A DNA stretch of 64,000 bases from positions 62,001 to 126,000 of the forward strand of contig JAJDYX010000039.1 of NCBI GenBank assembly GCA_022824945.1. The letters are read 5' to 3'. Shown piece after piece: positions 26,303 to 36,520 of this stretch. This stretch comes from Candidatus Latescibacterota bacterium. Lineage in GTDB: Bacteria; Latescibacterota; UBA2968. Under the pieces are notes generated by a model, which was not told the origin of the DNA, searched no databases, and worked only from the letters and a program-made list of their open reading frames with translations. The translations under genes were made by a program, and so were the position numbers. Every line of letters begins with the position of its first letter. Within the stretch, counting starts at the first letter, position 1.

Positions 26303-27988
26303 ATGCCAACGATTACTGTTAATAAACCCGATTTTGAACGTCTCGCAGGGCAGGCTTATTCTTCGGAGAGCCTGAGTGTTGCTCTTGAAACTGCGAAGGC
26401 AGAAATTGATGCTGAGGATGGGGATACGCTTCGCATTCAGCTCAAAGATACCAATCGTCCCGATTTGTGGTCGGGAGAGGGGCTTGCGCGGTTGCTCAAA
26501 AGCCATCGGGAGAATGTTCAGCCGGATTATTCTTTTTTTGATGCGTCTGGCGTATCGCAGGAACGGGAGGTTATTGTCGATCCCGGGTTGCGAAATATCC
26601 GTCCTTATATTGCCGCTTTTGCGTGTGAGGGTATTGCGATTGATGATGCGGCACTGGACGCGCTTATCGAGGCGCAGGAAAAACTCGCCGATGGATATGG
26701 GCGCGGTCGCAGCGTTGTTGCGATTGGGATTTACGATGCGTCCGATATTGTGTATCCGGTGCGATACGATGCGGTTGATCCCGATAAAACTGCTTTTGTT
26801 CCTCTGGAGTTTGAGTCTGAGATGTCTTTGCGACAGATTTTGTCCGATCATCCCACGGGCAGGATGTATGCACATCTTCTCGAGGGGAAAGATAAGTTTC
26901 CACTGATCCGCGATTCGCGCGGCGAGGTTCTTTCGATGCCTCCTGTTATTAATAGCCAGAGTCTGGGACGCGTTGAAGTGGGGGATGCGTTTTTGTTTTG
27001 CGAAGCAACGGGCCCCGAACTCGACGCTATTCTTTTGTCTATGGCAATTATGGCGGTCAATATGGCTGACCGGGGCGGCCGCATTTATCCCGTGACGGTG
27101 CGGTATCCATTTCACACGCCGAGGGGACAGGTTGTGACGTGTCCTTATGATCTGACCGAGCCGTTGCGGGTCGATGCGGATGAGATTTACAAGGTGGTTG
27201 GGTCACATATTTCGATGGGGCAGATTCAGACCGCGCTCAACGCGATGGGTTATCGGGATGTTGATGTACGAGACGGGATTATTAAAGTGCGTCCAGCACC
27301 TTATCGCGACGATATTTTGCATCCCGTCGATGTTGTGGAAGATGTTGTGATCGGCGTGGGGTACGAGGCTTTTGAACCCGAGATGCCCAGGGATTTTACG
27401 GTTGGCAAAGCCGCACCAGAAGAGGATCTTGCAGACCGATTTCGCAATCTCATGGTTGGGAGCGGATTTCAAGAGGTCTTTTTGCCGATTCTCTGTTCTA
27501 AAAAAGAACAGACCGTGGATATGAATAATCCAGATGCGAAGATTGTTTCGATTTCAAATCCCATGTCCGAAAATTACAGCGCGATTCGGGGGGCACTGCT
27601 GCCCGGTTTGCTCAAGACCGAGGCGACAAGCCGCCGCGCGCTGTATCCGCATCGGATTTTTGAAGTGGGTGAGGTGGGGGTTCTCGCGCCGGGAGAAGAT
27701 TACGGTACGCGCACAGATATTCATCTTTGCGCGCTCGAAGCGAGTGACGAAGCCAATTTGTCTGGTATTCAGAGCTTTCTCGAGGTGTTATCCTATTATT
27801 TTAATTTTGAATATACTATTGCGCCGATTGAGCATCCCACATTTTTGCCCGGTCGCAGTGGCGAGATCCGAACAGGCGAGCGCGTTTACGGGCTTATTGG
27901 TGAGATTCATCCCAGCGTTCTCGAAATCTGGGGTATAAATTATCCCGTGAGCGCATTTGAGGTTGATATTCGCGTTGTGTCTGATTAA
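26303..27988 (+). CDS. pheT: Phenylalanyl-tRNA synthetase beta subunit, archaeal/eukaryotic type
   Basis: A 561-residue PheT. Bacterial PheT is about 800 residues with tRNA-binding (EMAP), B5, editing and anticodon-binding domains; this one starts directly with MPTITVNKPDFERLAG, has the B3/4 editing region (SLGRVEVGDAFLFCEATG nearby), B5 (YKVVGSHISMGQIQTALNAMGY) and the catalytic-like domain with NPMSENYSAIRGALLPGLL, and ends without the bacterial C-terminal domain. That is the archaeal layout, consistent with the PheS partner. Start ATG 26303 follows AGGAG; the frame continues upstream only as an overlap with pheS. It ends 12 bases before the oxidoreductase. Confidence 0.92.
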   Translation: MPTITVNKPDFERLAGQAYSSESLSVALETAKAEIDAEDGDTLRIQLKDTNRPDLWSGEGLARLLKSHRENVQPDYSFFDASGVSQEREVIVDPGLRNIRPYIAAFACEGIAIDDAALDALIEAQEKLADGYGRGRSVVAIGIYDASDIVYPVRYDAVDPDKTAFVPLEFESEMSLRQILSDHPTGRMYAHLLEGKDKFPLIRDSRGEVLSMPPVINSQSLGRVEVGDAFLFCEATGPELDAILLSMAIMAVNMADRGGRIYPVTVRYPFHTPRGQVVTCPYDLTEPLRVDADEIYKVVGSHISMGQIQTALNAMGYRDVDVRDGIIKVRPAPYRDDILHPVDVVEDVVIGVGYEAFEPEMPRDFTVGKAAPEEDLADRFRNLMVGSGFQEVFLPILCSKKEQTVDMNNPDAKIVSISNPMSENYSAIRGALLPGLLKTEATSRRALYPHRIFEVGEVGVLAPGEDYGTRTDIHLCALEASDEANLSGIQSFLEVLSYYFNFEYTIAPIEHPTFLPGRSGEIRTGERVYGLIGEIHPSVLEIWGINYPVSAFEVDIRVVSD

Positions 27989-28000
27989 TTGGGGGGAATT

Positions 28001-29191
28001 ATGGACAAACTCAAAGTTGGTATTCTGGGCCTCGGTCGCGGTTTTACGCATTTCAGAAATTTTCTCGCTTTGGAAGAGGCTGAGGTTATCGGTGCTTGTG
28101 ACCGCTTTCCTCGTTTGAGAGAACGCGCCGAGCAACATCTCATATCGGTTGGTGCATCGGCTCCTATCTTGCCCGAGTTTGACGATTTGCTCGATCTCAA
28201 ACCCGATGCTATTGTGGTTGCTACGAATGGGAAATTGCAGGTGGAACACGGTTGTCAGGCTATGCGCGCGGGTTGTCATGTGCTTTCGGAAGTTCCCGGT
28301 GCTTATACGCAAGAAGAGTGTATGAATTTGCGCCAAACCGTCGAATATACGGGCAAAACCTATATGCTGGGAGAAAATACCTGCTATTGGGATTTTTTTC
28401 GCTATTTCCGCAAGTGGGTTGCCGAAGATCGCTTTGGCCCTATTTCCATTGCCGAAGGCGAATATATTCACCATTTGCCGGGTACGCTTTTTCGCCCTGA
28501 TAGTTCGCGTCATACGCCGACTCGAGCGCGGGCAGCCGGTTATACAGATGCAATGCCGATCTGGCGCGCCGATCAACCCCCTATTCAGTATCTGACGCAT
28601 GACCTGGGGCCATTGCTCGAGGTGATTGACGATCGCTGTGTTTCTGTTTCTTGCCGTAGCGCGCCGTTCCGAAGTGCTGATGCGCCTCTGCGTTCCGACG
28701 GCCAGATCGCGGTGTTTGAAACAGCAAAGGGCGCGCTTATCAAGATTATGGTTACGCTGAATACGGCCCGTCCTTCTGAACATCGCTATCGCATTTTTGG
28801 CGTTGAGGGCGGTGCCGAGTGGTTCAGCTATGAAAAATACGCCCGTCGCTTTTCTCGCGGGGCAGATCATCGCAGTGGCTGGGAGGTTTTACCCGTTGGT
28901 CTTGGTGCACATGGCGATGATACTTCTGCAGGTCACGGCGGTGCGGACTTAAAACTCGCCCGACATTTTACACAGTCTATTCTCGCTGGCAAGCCATCGC
29001 CGATTGATGTGTATCGCGCCATTGAATACTGTCTGCCGGGGATTTTGGCAAATAAATCCGCCGAGTTGGGCGGTGCGCCAGTTCCCATTCCGGATTTTCG
29101 CCTCACGCCATTTGAACACACAATTTTTTGGGATAGTTTGGGGCTTCCCGAACGCGATCCAGAATCCCGGCTTTATCAGCCGCTTGAGTAG
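28001..29191 (+). CDS. Gfo/Idh/MocA-family oxidoreductase
   Basis: A 396-residue NAD(P)-dependent dehydrogenase. The Rossmann motif is VGILGLGRGFTHFRN, with ACDRFPRLRERAE after strand 2 and IVVATNGKLQVEHGCQAMRA, HVLSEVPGAY marking the EKP-like lysine region (here SEVPG, so the usual catalytic lysine of EKP is replaced). The C-terminal domain includes GENTCYWDFFRYFRKW. Such proteins act on sugars or polyols; many in these phyla are of unknown substrate. It is likely transcribed with pheST, ending at the bidirectional terminator at 29223. Confidence 0.85.
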   Translation: MDKLKVGILGLGRGFTHFRNFLALEEAEVIGACDRFPRLRERAEQHLISVGASAPILPEFDDLLDLKPDAIVVATNGKLQVEHGCQAMRAGCHVLSEVPGAYTQEECMNLRQTVEYTGKTYMLGENTCYWDFFRYFRKWVAEDRFGPISIAEGEYIHHLPGTLFRPDSSRHTPTRARAAGYTDAMPIWRADQPPIQYLTHDLGPLLEVIDDRCVSVSCRSAPFRSADAPLRSDGQIAVFETAKGALIKIMVTLNTARPSEHRYRIFGVEGGAEWFSYEKYARRFSRGADHRSGWEVLPVGLGAHGDDTSAGHGGADLKLARHFTQSILAGKPSPIDVYRAIEYCLPGILANKSAELGGAPVPIPDFRLTPFEHTIFWDSLGLPERDPESRLYQPLE

Positions 29192-29216
29192 AACGCGGTT
29201 AGAGTTGTTTTGGAAT

Positions 29217-29251
29217 AAAAAAATCCAGATCGCAATGATCTGGATTTTTTT
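29217..29251. terminator. Bidirectional intrinsic terminator
   Basis: ATCCAGATC (29223-29231) pairs perfectly with GATCTGGAT (29237-29245) around a five-base loop, flanked by an A-run on the left and a T-run on the right. It serves both the oxidoreductase on the plus strand and the TonB receptor on the minus strand. Confidence 0.92.
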
Positions 29252-29269
29252 GTGGGAAGATGGCAAGTA

Positions 29270-32131
29270 TTAGAACCGAACATGCAAGCTGCTTGTAATT
29301 AGGCGTCCGATCCAGGGCGCACCGACAAGTGATTGATATTCCTGGCTTAGCAAATTGCTGGCATCCAAACTCAGGGTGGTGTTGAAGCGATCATTTGAAA
29401 GAGGCAATTGATAGGTGATATTCAAATCCAAAACAGTATGAGCATCTACATCGCCGACATATATACCCGATTGCATTGGAAAGCCATCGCGGTAGCGCAA
29501 TTTTCCTCGGACCGTGAGCGGTATATTGGGCAGTTGGCAATCGATACCGATGTTAAATTTGTGCCGGGGAGCATTGAGGGCAATGTCGCCGATGTTGTCT
29601 AAATTGGGGAAAAAGTCCTTGCTGACGTATGAGTAATTGCCGGTAAAAGCCCATATTTCGTTTGGATAATACGCAAAAGATAGGTCAGCACCGTAGAGGG
29701 TTATGTTGCCAAAATTGCGAGGTGCGACTATCACTGCATTGGGGTCTGCTGCCTGTTCGGGCACTATGGTGCCAAATGGAATCAGCGCGGCGTTGGCTAC
29801 GAATAACTCCGTCAATTCATCGACGCCTGTTCCATTGCCATTGCCAACCAACCCTAACTCTGGCTCGTTGAGTTGATCTAAAAAAATAAGGGCAATTGCG
29901 AGGCTTGCATTGGCAGGGTCTTTCAGGTTCTCGGTAAGCGCGTCTGTGAGGGCTTCGCTTAAGGGACCGGGTGCGAGAAATACGTTGGGTGTTTCAATTC
30001 GCAACGGGCTGATAAAATTTTTGATTCTGGTTTGATAGACATCGGCTGCCAGGATGAGTTTGTTTTTGATGACGCCTTTGTATCCCAATTCAAAGGTTTC
30101 TGTGATGGTGGGTCCGAGTTTTTCTATGTCTGTCACTGCATTGGCGAGGTCGGGTATGGGATCGAAACCCTGCGTTTCTGCATTCAGTGTCGCAGCCGTA
30201 TTTTGCAAGCCAGGCAGTTGTTCTGGGATAGTTCCGGGAAAGATCTCGACGAGTTTTTCGACCAGCGCAATCGCTTGATCTGGTGGTAGCCCAAGCCCGC
30301 CTGCGATAAGCTCTGTTGCGAGAGGTTCCAGTTCAGATAGAAAGCCGTCCAGTATTGCTTCTCTGGCAGCGCGCCACATCAAATTGGTGCCCTGGGGATC
30401 GTGCAAAGAGAAGTAGTGATCTTTTGATAATCCCGCTATGGGCGCAAAGGGCGTTCGATACATGGGTAGGCCATTGTCGTCTCTGCGAAATGTGAACCCG
30501 GTACCGGCAGTGCCCTGTGCGCGAAGGTCAATAGCTGGACTAAATCCCAATACTGGACTGAGACTTTCCCCCAGCATAAAGACGTCGGGGACGCCGACTC
30601 GATCTACAAATAAGTCGGGGGTTAAGGGCGTGCTAAATGCGCGGTTATATGTCAATCGCAGGGTGTTGTCCTGTGTGGGTTTGATGACCAGTGCTGCGCG
30701 GGGTGAGAAAAACAGATCTCCAATATGGCTGTGTTTGTCGATACGCCCGGCTAATATCAGATCGATTTGATCGCTCAGGTTGGTTTCGCTTTGGAGGTAA
30801 ATCCCGTATTCATCGATGTCGTCATTGTCTTCATGCATGCCGTGTACTGTGCCCTGTGTTTTGGGCCGGGTGAGCAGTACGTCAGCACCATAAGCAAAGT
30901 GTTGTTTCTGTCCCAAACTGGCATTGTGTTGCAGTTGCAAGACCATCAAATGTGAATTATCTACAATTGGGTCACCGGCTGTGATCAGTTCCGTGTCGCC
31001 TGCATTACTGGTGTTGTAGAAGATCTGTGCGAACCATCCGCGATACAGCAGGCGGCCTTGATAAAAATTATAGGTCCAGTCTTTCGCCTGGCCCGCTCCC
31101 AAATCCGTCTGTTGAAGGCCGCTCATTTTTGAATAGCCCACCGACCCTATCAATGTCAGGTTGTCTGTTGGTCGAAAATCGAGTCTGAACTCCCCACTTG
31201 TCCTTTCTGTGCTATAATTGCGTGGATTAAAACCGCGCGCTTCTACTTCCAGGGAATCGACATATTCCCAGTCATGGGTTGCAACATACCCACCCGAAAT
31301 TTTGATCCCGATCTTGTTGTTGAGGCTGCTGGCGTGCCGCAGTGATAATTTTCGCACACTGCGCTGGCCACCAGATATGGAAATTGTATTGCCTTCTGAT
31401 CCAAATGGCGAGCGGGTGATAATGTGCATCACGCCATTGGCGCTGTTGGGACCGTAAAGCGCGGATCCGGGTCCTAAAACCACTTCAATGCGCTCAATGT
31501 CGTCACTGGTAAGGGGGATCAAATCATAGGCATTCAAGCGTAGCGACGGGATTCGGGCAATGCGGTTGTCAACGAGTGTGAGCAGTGCGCCAGAAAATAC
31601 TTTGTTGAATCCGCGAACTACCATGCTGCCTTGCGATATGCCTGTTTGAGCATAGTCAACGCCGGGCAGGGTCTTGACATATTCACTCATTGTCAAGACT
31701 TCTCGATTTCTGATTTCAGACGCCTCGACTGTTGCAATTGAGGCGGGCGCGTCCAGGGCTTTTTCCTGTTTGCGCGATGCCGATACCACGACTTGTTGAC
31801 CAATGAGGGTTACAGCGGTCAGTCTGAAATCTCGCGTCATGCTTTCGCCAGCGCGGATTTCTACGCCGGTTGTAACGATGGTTTCATATCCGATATAACT
31901 GATGGTGATTTCGTAAATGCCCGGCGGCAAGCGGTCGATGCGATAGTTTCCCTGGTCGTTGGTGATTGCGCCCCGGGTGCTTTCAATGGCCGGTCCTTTG
32001 ACTATGATATTGGCACCGAATAAGATTTCTCCGTCTTCAGTTTCCACTTTGCCCGTCAAACTGCCGAAGTCCTGAGCTACGACCGAGTAAGCATTCCATA
32101 GTACGAAAGCAAGGATATACAATACACGCAT
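29270..32131 (-). CDS. TonB-dependent receptor, tandem copy 2
   Basis: A 953-residue outer-membrane receptor. After a signal peptide (VLYILAFVLWNAYSVVAQ) comes a carboxypeptidase-regulatory-like domain (LTGKVETEDGEILFGANIIVKG, YRIDRLPPGIYEITISYIGYE), then the plug (ASRKQEKALDAPASIATVEA, SMVVRGFNKVFSG, IERIEVVLGPGSALYGPNSANGVMHI in part) and the 22-strand barrel ending in a C-terminal aromatic residue (SLHVRF). It is very similar to the gene immediately upstream at 32187-35045, with near-identical stretches, so it arose by tandem duplication. The ligand is unknown; no TonB box motif is obvious by eye. A large loop of about residues 575-690 is specific to this pair. Confidence 0.9.
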   Translation of the reverse strand: MRVLYILAFVLWNAYSVVAQDFGSLTGKVETEDGEILFGANIIVKGPAIESTRGAITNDQGNYRIDRLPPGIYEITISYIGYETIVTTGVEIRAGESMTRDFRLTAVTLIGQQVVVSASRKQEKALDAPASIATVEASEIRNREVLTMSEYVKTLPGVDYAQTGISQGSMVVRGFNKVFSGALLTLVDNRIARIPSLRLNAYDLIPLTSDDIERIEVVLGPGSALYGPNSANGVMHIITRSPFGSEGNTISISGGQRSVRKLSLRHASSLNNKIGIKISGGYVATHDWEYVDSLEVEARGFNPRNYSTERTSGEFRLDFRPTDNLTLIGSVGYSKMSGLQQTDLGAGQAKDWTYNFYQGRLLYRGWFAQIFYNTSNAGDTELITAGDPIVDNSHLMVLQLQHNASLGQKQHFAYGADVLLTRPKTQGTVHGMHEDNDDIDEYGIYLQSETNLSDQIDLILAGRIDKHSHIGDLFFSPRAALVIKPTQDNTLRLTYNRAFSTPLTPDLFVDRVGVPDVFMLGESLSPVLGFSPAIDLRAQGTAGTGFTFRRDDNGLPMYRTPFAPIAGLSKDHYFSLHDPQGTNLMWRAAREAILDGFLSELEPLATELIAGGLGLPPDQAIALVEKLVEIFPGTIPEQLPGLQNTAATLNAETQGFDPIPDLANAVTDIEKLGPTITETFELGYKGVIKNKLILAADVYQTRIKNFISPLRIETPNVFLAPGPLSEALTDALTENLKDPANASLAIALIFLDQLNEPELGLVGNGNGTGVDELTELFVANAALIPFGTIVPEQAADPNAVIVAPRNFGNITLYGADLSFAYYPNEIWAFTGNYSYVSKDFFPNLDNIGDIALNAPRHKFNIGIDCQLPNIPLTVRGKLRYRDGFPMQSGIYVGDVDAHTVLDLNITYQLPLSNDRFNTTLSLDASNLLSQEYQSLVGAPWIGRLITSSLHVRF

Positions 32132-32186
32132 AAAACCCTCCTTATCGCAATAATCTGGATTTTTTTAAGATGAGAGAGGGAAAGCT

Positions 32187-35045
32187 TTAGAATCGAATAT
32201 TCAGGCCAGTTAAAATTAGGCGTCCAATAAATGGCGCACCGACAAATGATCGATATTCCTGGTTTAACACGTTGCTGACTTCCACATTCCAGGTGATCTT
32301 GAAGCGATCATTTGAAAGTGGTAACTGATATGCGGTATTCAGGTCCAAAACAGTATAAGCATCTACATCGCCGATATATACACCCGATCGCATGGGAAAA
32401 CCACCGCGATAGCTCAATTTCCCACTAATAGTAAGTGGTGTATTGGGCAGTTGACAATCGATACCGATGTTAAATTTGTGCTTGGGTGCATTGAGGGCAA
32501 TGTCGCCGATGTTGTCTAAATTGGGGAAAAAGTCATCGCTGACATAGGAGTAATTGCCGGTAAAAGTCCACATTTCGTTTGGGTAATACGCAAAAGATAG
32601 GTCGGCACCGTAGAGTGTTATGCGACCAAAATTGCGATATGCGACCATTACCGCGGTGGGGTCTGATGCCTGTTCGGCAGACATGGTGCCAAAGGGGATC
32701 CCCGCGGCGTTGGATACAAATAACTGCGTCAATTCATCTATGCCCGTTCCATTGCCATTGCCAACCAGGCCCAAATCCGGCAGGTTGAGCTGATCTAAAA
32801 GACCGATGGCAATTGCGAGACTCGCGTTGGCGGGGTCTTTCAAGTTCTCGGTAATTCCGTTTTCCAGAGCCTCGTTCAAAGGACCGGGCGCGAGAAATAC
32901 ACTGGGTGTTACAATCCGCAACGGGCTGGTGAAATTTCTTTTTCTGCTTAGATAGACATCGGCTGCCAGGATCAGTTTGTTATTGATGACGCCTTTGTAT
33001 CCCACTTCAAAGGTTTCTGAGATGGTCGATTCGATTTTGTTTATGTCTGCCACTGCATTGGCGAGGTCGGGCTCGGGATCAAAACTCGCCGTTGCTGTAT
33101 TCAGTGTACCGGCCGTATTTTGCAAGCCCTGCAGTTGTTCTGGAATGATCCCGGGAAAGTCTCGGACCAGTTGTGCGGCTACCGCAGCCGCTTGTTCTTG
33201 TGGTAGCCCAAGCCGATCGACGAAAAGTCCTGTTGCGAGAGGTTCCAGTTCCGCCAAAAGGATACCCATTATTATTTCTCTGGCAGCGCCCCACATCAAA
33301 TTGGTACCCTGGGGACTGTGCAGAGAGAAGTAGTGATCTTTTGACAAGCCCGCTATGGGCGCAAAGGGCGTTCGATACATGGGGAGGCCATTGTCATCTC
33401 TGCGAAATGTGAATCCGGTACCGGCGGTGCCCTGTGCGCGAACGTCAATTGCTGGATTAAATCCCAATGACGATTGCAATGCCCCGAACCCAAAGGGATC
33501 GGGGAGGCCGATCCGGTCCAAAAATAAGTTGGTGGTCGAAGGCGTGCTAAATGCGCGGTTATACGTCAATCGCAGGGTGTTGAGCGGTCTGGGTTTAATG
33601 ACCAGCGCTGCGCGGGGTGAGAAAAACGGGTCTTCAATATGACTGTGTTTGTCGATGCGCCCGGCCAATACCAGCTCGATTTGATCGCTCAGGCTGGTTT
33701 CACTTTGCAAATAGATCCCGTATTCATTGATGTTATCAATGTCTTCATGTATGCCGTTTATTGTACCTCCTGTCACGGGTCGAGTTTGCAGCACGTCAGC
33801 ACCATAAGCAAAGTGTTGTTTTTGTCCCAAATTGGCACTGTGCTGCAATTGCATGACCATCAAATATGAATTATCTACAATTGGGTCGTTGGGTGCGATC
33901 ATTCTCGTTTGACCTGCATTACTCGTGTTGTAGAAAATTTGTGCAAACCACTCGCGATAGAGCAGGCGTCCTTGATAAAAACTATAGGTCCAGTCTTTTG
34001 CCTGGCCCGCGCCCAAACCCGTCAATTCAATACCGCTTGTTTTTGTATAGCCCGTTGATCCTATGATTGTCAGGTCATCTGTTGGTCGAAAATCGAGTCT
34101 CAGTTCTCCCAATGTCTTTTTTGAGTTGTAGTCGCGTGGATTAAAACCCCGCGCTTCCACTTCCAGGGGATCGATGTACTCCCAGTCATGGGCTGAACTA
34201 TGCAGACCTGAGACTTTGATCCCGATCTTGTTGTTGAGGCTGCTGGCGTGCCGCAGTGATAATCTTCGCACACTGCGCTGGCCACCAGATATGGAAATTG
34301 TATTGCCTTCCGATCCAAATGGCGAGCGGGTGATAATGTGCATCACGCCACTGGAGGTGTTGGGACCGTAAAGCGCGGATCCGGGTCCCAAAACCACTTC
34401 GATGCGCTCAATGTCTTCACCGGTAACGGGGATCATGTCAAAGGCATTGAAACGCAGGGAAGGGACGCGGGCAATGCGGTTGTCAACGAGTGTGAGCAAT
34501 GCGCCGGAAAATACATTGTTGAATCCGCGAACCACCACGTTGCTTTGTGAGATGCCCGTCTTGGAAAAATCTACTCCGGGCAGGGTTTTGATATGCTCTG
34601 TCGGCGACAAGACGCCTCGGTCTCTGATTTCGGCTGCTTCGATCGTTGCAATTGAGGCGGGCGCGTCCAGGGCTTTTTCTTGTTTGCGCGATGCCGATAC
34701 CACGACTTGTTGACCGATGAGGGCTACGGCGGTCAACTCGAAATTTCGCGTTGTACTTTCGCCAGCGCGGATTTCTACGCCGGATACAACTGTGGTTTCA
34801 TAGCCTATATAACTGATGGTGATTTCGTAAATGCCCGGCGGCAAGCGGTCGATGCGATAGTTTCCCTGGTCGTTGGTGATTGCGCCTCGGGTGCTTTCAA
34901 TGGCCGGTCCTTTGACTATGACATTGGCCGCGAATAATGCTTCTCCCGTCTCATCTTCCACTTTTCCAGTCAAGCTACCGAGATCCTGAGCTACGACCGA
35001 GCAGGTACTCCATAGTAAGAGAAAAATGATCCATGATGTACGCAT
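32187..35045 (-). CDS. TonB-dependent receptor, tandem copy 1
   Basis: A 952-residue paralogue of the downstream receptor with the same order: signal peptide, carboxypeptidase-regulatory-like domain (LTGKVEDETGEALFAANVIV), plug (SNVVVRGFNNVFSGALLTL, GPGSALYGPNTSSGVMHIIT) and barrel ending LNIRF. Sequence identity is highest in the plug and early barrel and lowest in the loop at about 575-690 and in the barrel loops near residues 390-540, the regions that usually decide ligand choice. The 55-base gap suggests one transcript starting upstream of 35045. The pair may recognise related ligands. Confidence 0.9.
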   Translation of the reverse strand: MRTSWIIFLLLWSTCSVVAQDLGSLTGKVEDETGEALFAANVIVKGPAIESTRGAITNDQGNYRIDRLPPGIYEITISYIGYETTVVSGVEIRAGESTTRNFELTAVALIGQQVVVSASRKQEKALDAPASIATIEAAEIRDRGVLSPTEHIKTLPGVDFSKTGISQSNVVVRGFNNVFSGALLTLVDNRIARVPSLRFNAFDMIPVTGEDIERIEVVLGPGSALYGPNTSSGVMHIITRSPFGSEGNTISISGGQRSVRRLSLRHASSLNNKIGIKVSGLHSSAHDWEYIDPLEVEARGFNPRDYNSKKTLGELRLDFRPTDDLTIIGSTGYTKTSGIELTGLGAGQAKDWTYSFYQGRLLYREWFAQIFYNTSNAGQTRMIAPNDPIVDNSYLMVMQLQHSANLGQKQHFAYGADVLQTRPVTGGTINGIHEDIDNINEYGIYLQSETSLSDQIELVLAGRIDKHSHIEDPFFSPRAALVIKPRPLNTLRLTYNRAFSTPSTTNLFLDRIGLPDPFGFGALQSSLGFNPAIDVRAQGTAGTGFTFRRDDNGLPMYRTPFAPIAGLSKDHYFSLHSPQGTNLMWGAAREIIMGILLAELEPLATGLFVDRLGLPQEQAAAVAAQLVRDFPGIIPEQLQGLQNTAGTLNTATASFDPEPDLANAVADINKIESTISETFEVGYKGVINNKLILAADVYLSRKRNFTSPLRIVTPSVFLAPGPLNEALENGITENLKDPANASLAIAIGLLDQLNLPDLGLVGNGNGTGIDELTQLFVSNAAGIPFGTMSAEQASDPTAVMVAYRNFGRITLYGADLSFAYYPNEMWTFTGNYSYVSDDFFPNLDNIGDIALNAPKHKFNIGIDCQLPNTPLTISGKLSYRGGFPMRSGVYIGDVDAYTVLDLNTAYQLPLSNDRFKITWNVEVSNVLNQEYRSFVGAPFIGRLILTGLNIRF

Positions 35046-35157
35046 AACGCCTCCTTAATGTTTTTTTAGCTTTTAATAGCTACCATGATTATTTTGAAAT
35101 AATAGAGAAAAAAAATACAAATGTCACGAACAAAAGCAGCGATCAGGACCACGCATC

Positions 35158-36489
35158 TCACGCCATAAAGACATATTTGAGAATAAATATGATGGCCAAT
35201 ACATCTATAAAAAAATGTACCTCGGAGCCTTTTTTGCTCAATCTTTTGATTATGGGATAGGCTATAAATCCGAGTGCCAATCCATCGGCAATGCTGAATG
35301 TTAAGGGAATGGCTATCAGTGTTAAAAAAGCGGGTACGGCGTCCGACATATCATCCCAGGCAATGCGAGCAGCCGGGGCCATCATCATGACGCCTACGAC
35401 GATGAGCGCGGGTGCTGTGGCAAAGGACGGTATGGCCTGTACCAGAGGTGTGAAAAATAAGGCGCAGATGAATAGGCCGCCGGTTACCAGGCTGGCAAAG
35501 CCCGTGCGAGCGCCCGAGGATATGCCCGCGGCGCTTTCGATATAGGTCGTTACTGTTGAGGTGCCCAATACGCTACCGCATACGGTTCCAATAGAGTCTG
35601 ATAGCAGTGCTTTGTTGGCGCGCGGCAATCGTCCTCGCTTATCCAGGTACCCCACGCGTTCGGATAATCCCACCAGCGTGCCCATGGTATCAAATAGATC
35701 GACAAAGAGAAATGCAAAGACGAGTTCTATTACTGCGGTGTGAAATGCGAGGGGCAGATGATAGATGGCTTCTCCAAAGAGATGGGTAGGCCAAACGGGA
35801 AGGCTTGTGATCCCTGTTGGCCAGGGCGTAAGTTCCATAATCATGGATAATAAGGTGACGCCGATTACGCCGAGTAAAATTGCACCGCGGATGCCGCGCG
35901 TCAGCATGATGGCCGTACCAAAAAGTCCCACCAGTGCCAATCCAACAGGTCCCGTGCGTACATTGCCCAGGCTGACCAACGTGGCCTGATTATCGACAAT
36001 AAAACCCGCATTCTTAAATCCGATGAATGCAATAAATAGTCCAATACCCGCGGCGGCGGCGAGCTTGAGAGGTTGGGGCACTGCTGTGATAATTGCCTCG
36101 CGCACCCGCAATACGGTTAATAATAAAAATAAAAGTCCGGAAGCGAGGACCACGCCCAGGGCCAATTTCCAATGTACGCCCATGCCCAGTACAATTGTGT
36201 AGGTAAAAAACGCATTGAGGCCCATGCCCGGCGCCAGGGCAAAGGGATAATTTGCCAGAAGTCCCATGAGTATTGTTGCGATGGCTGCAGAAGCACACGT
36301 TGCGAATAACAGTTCGGGAAATAAATCTTTGCCCAATGCGTCGGATAAGATGCCCGGGTTCACGGCTACGATATAAGCCATTGTCACAAATGTCGTTATA
36401 CCACCTGTTGTTTCAGCGCGCCAATCTGTGTTTTGCGCGTTAAATTTGAAAAACTCTGCGAGTGATTCTGTGATTTTTTTTGTTCCCAT
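35158..36489 (-). CDS. NCS2-family purine permease (AzgA/PbuG type)
   Basis: A 443-residue permease with about 13 transmembrane helices. The AzgA signature is seen in WRAETTGGITTFVTMAYIVAVNPGIL at the N-terminus (core TTGGITTFVTMAYI), NYPFALAPGMGLNAFFTY, VFAFLFVDLFDTMGTLVGLSERVG in part, and TVTTYIESAAGISSGARTG. AzgA-type proteins import hypoxanthine, guanine or adenine with protons. Although the frame extends to 36591, those residues come from an intergenic repeat; ATG 36489 has GGAG before it and matches the family start. Confidence 0.9.
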   Translation of the reverse strand: MGTKKITESLAEFFKFNAQNTDWRAETTGGITTFVTMAYIVAVNPGILSDALGKDLFPELLFATCASAAIATILMGLLANYPFALAPGMGLNAFFTYTIVLGMGVHWKLALGVVLASGLLFLLLTVLRVREAIITAVPQPLKLAAAAGIGLFIAFIGFKNAGFIVDNQATLVSLGNVRTGPVGLALVGLFGTAIMLTRGIRGAILLGVIGVTLLSMIMELTPWPTGITSLPVWPTHLFGEAIYHLPLAFHTAVIELVFAFLFVDLFDTMGTLVGLSERVGYLDKRGRLPRANKALLSDSIGTVCGSVLGTSTVTTYIESAAGISSGARTGFASLVTGGLFICALFFTPLVQAIPSFATAPALIVVGVMMMAPAARIAWDDMSDAVPAFLTLIAIPLTFSIADGLALGFIAYPIIKRLSKKGSEVHFFIDVLAIIFILKYVFMA

Positions 36490-36520
36490 TCGTTTCTCCT
36501 GTACAGGTGAGATACAAGAT

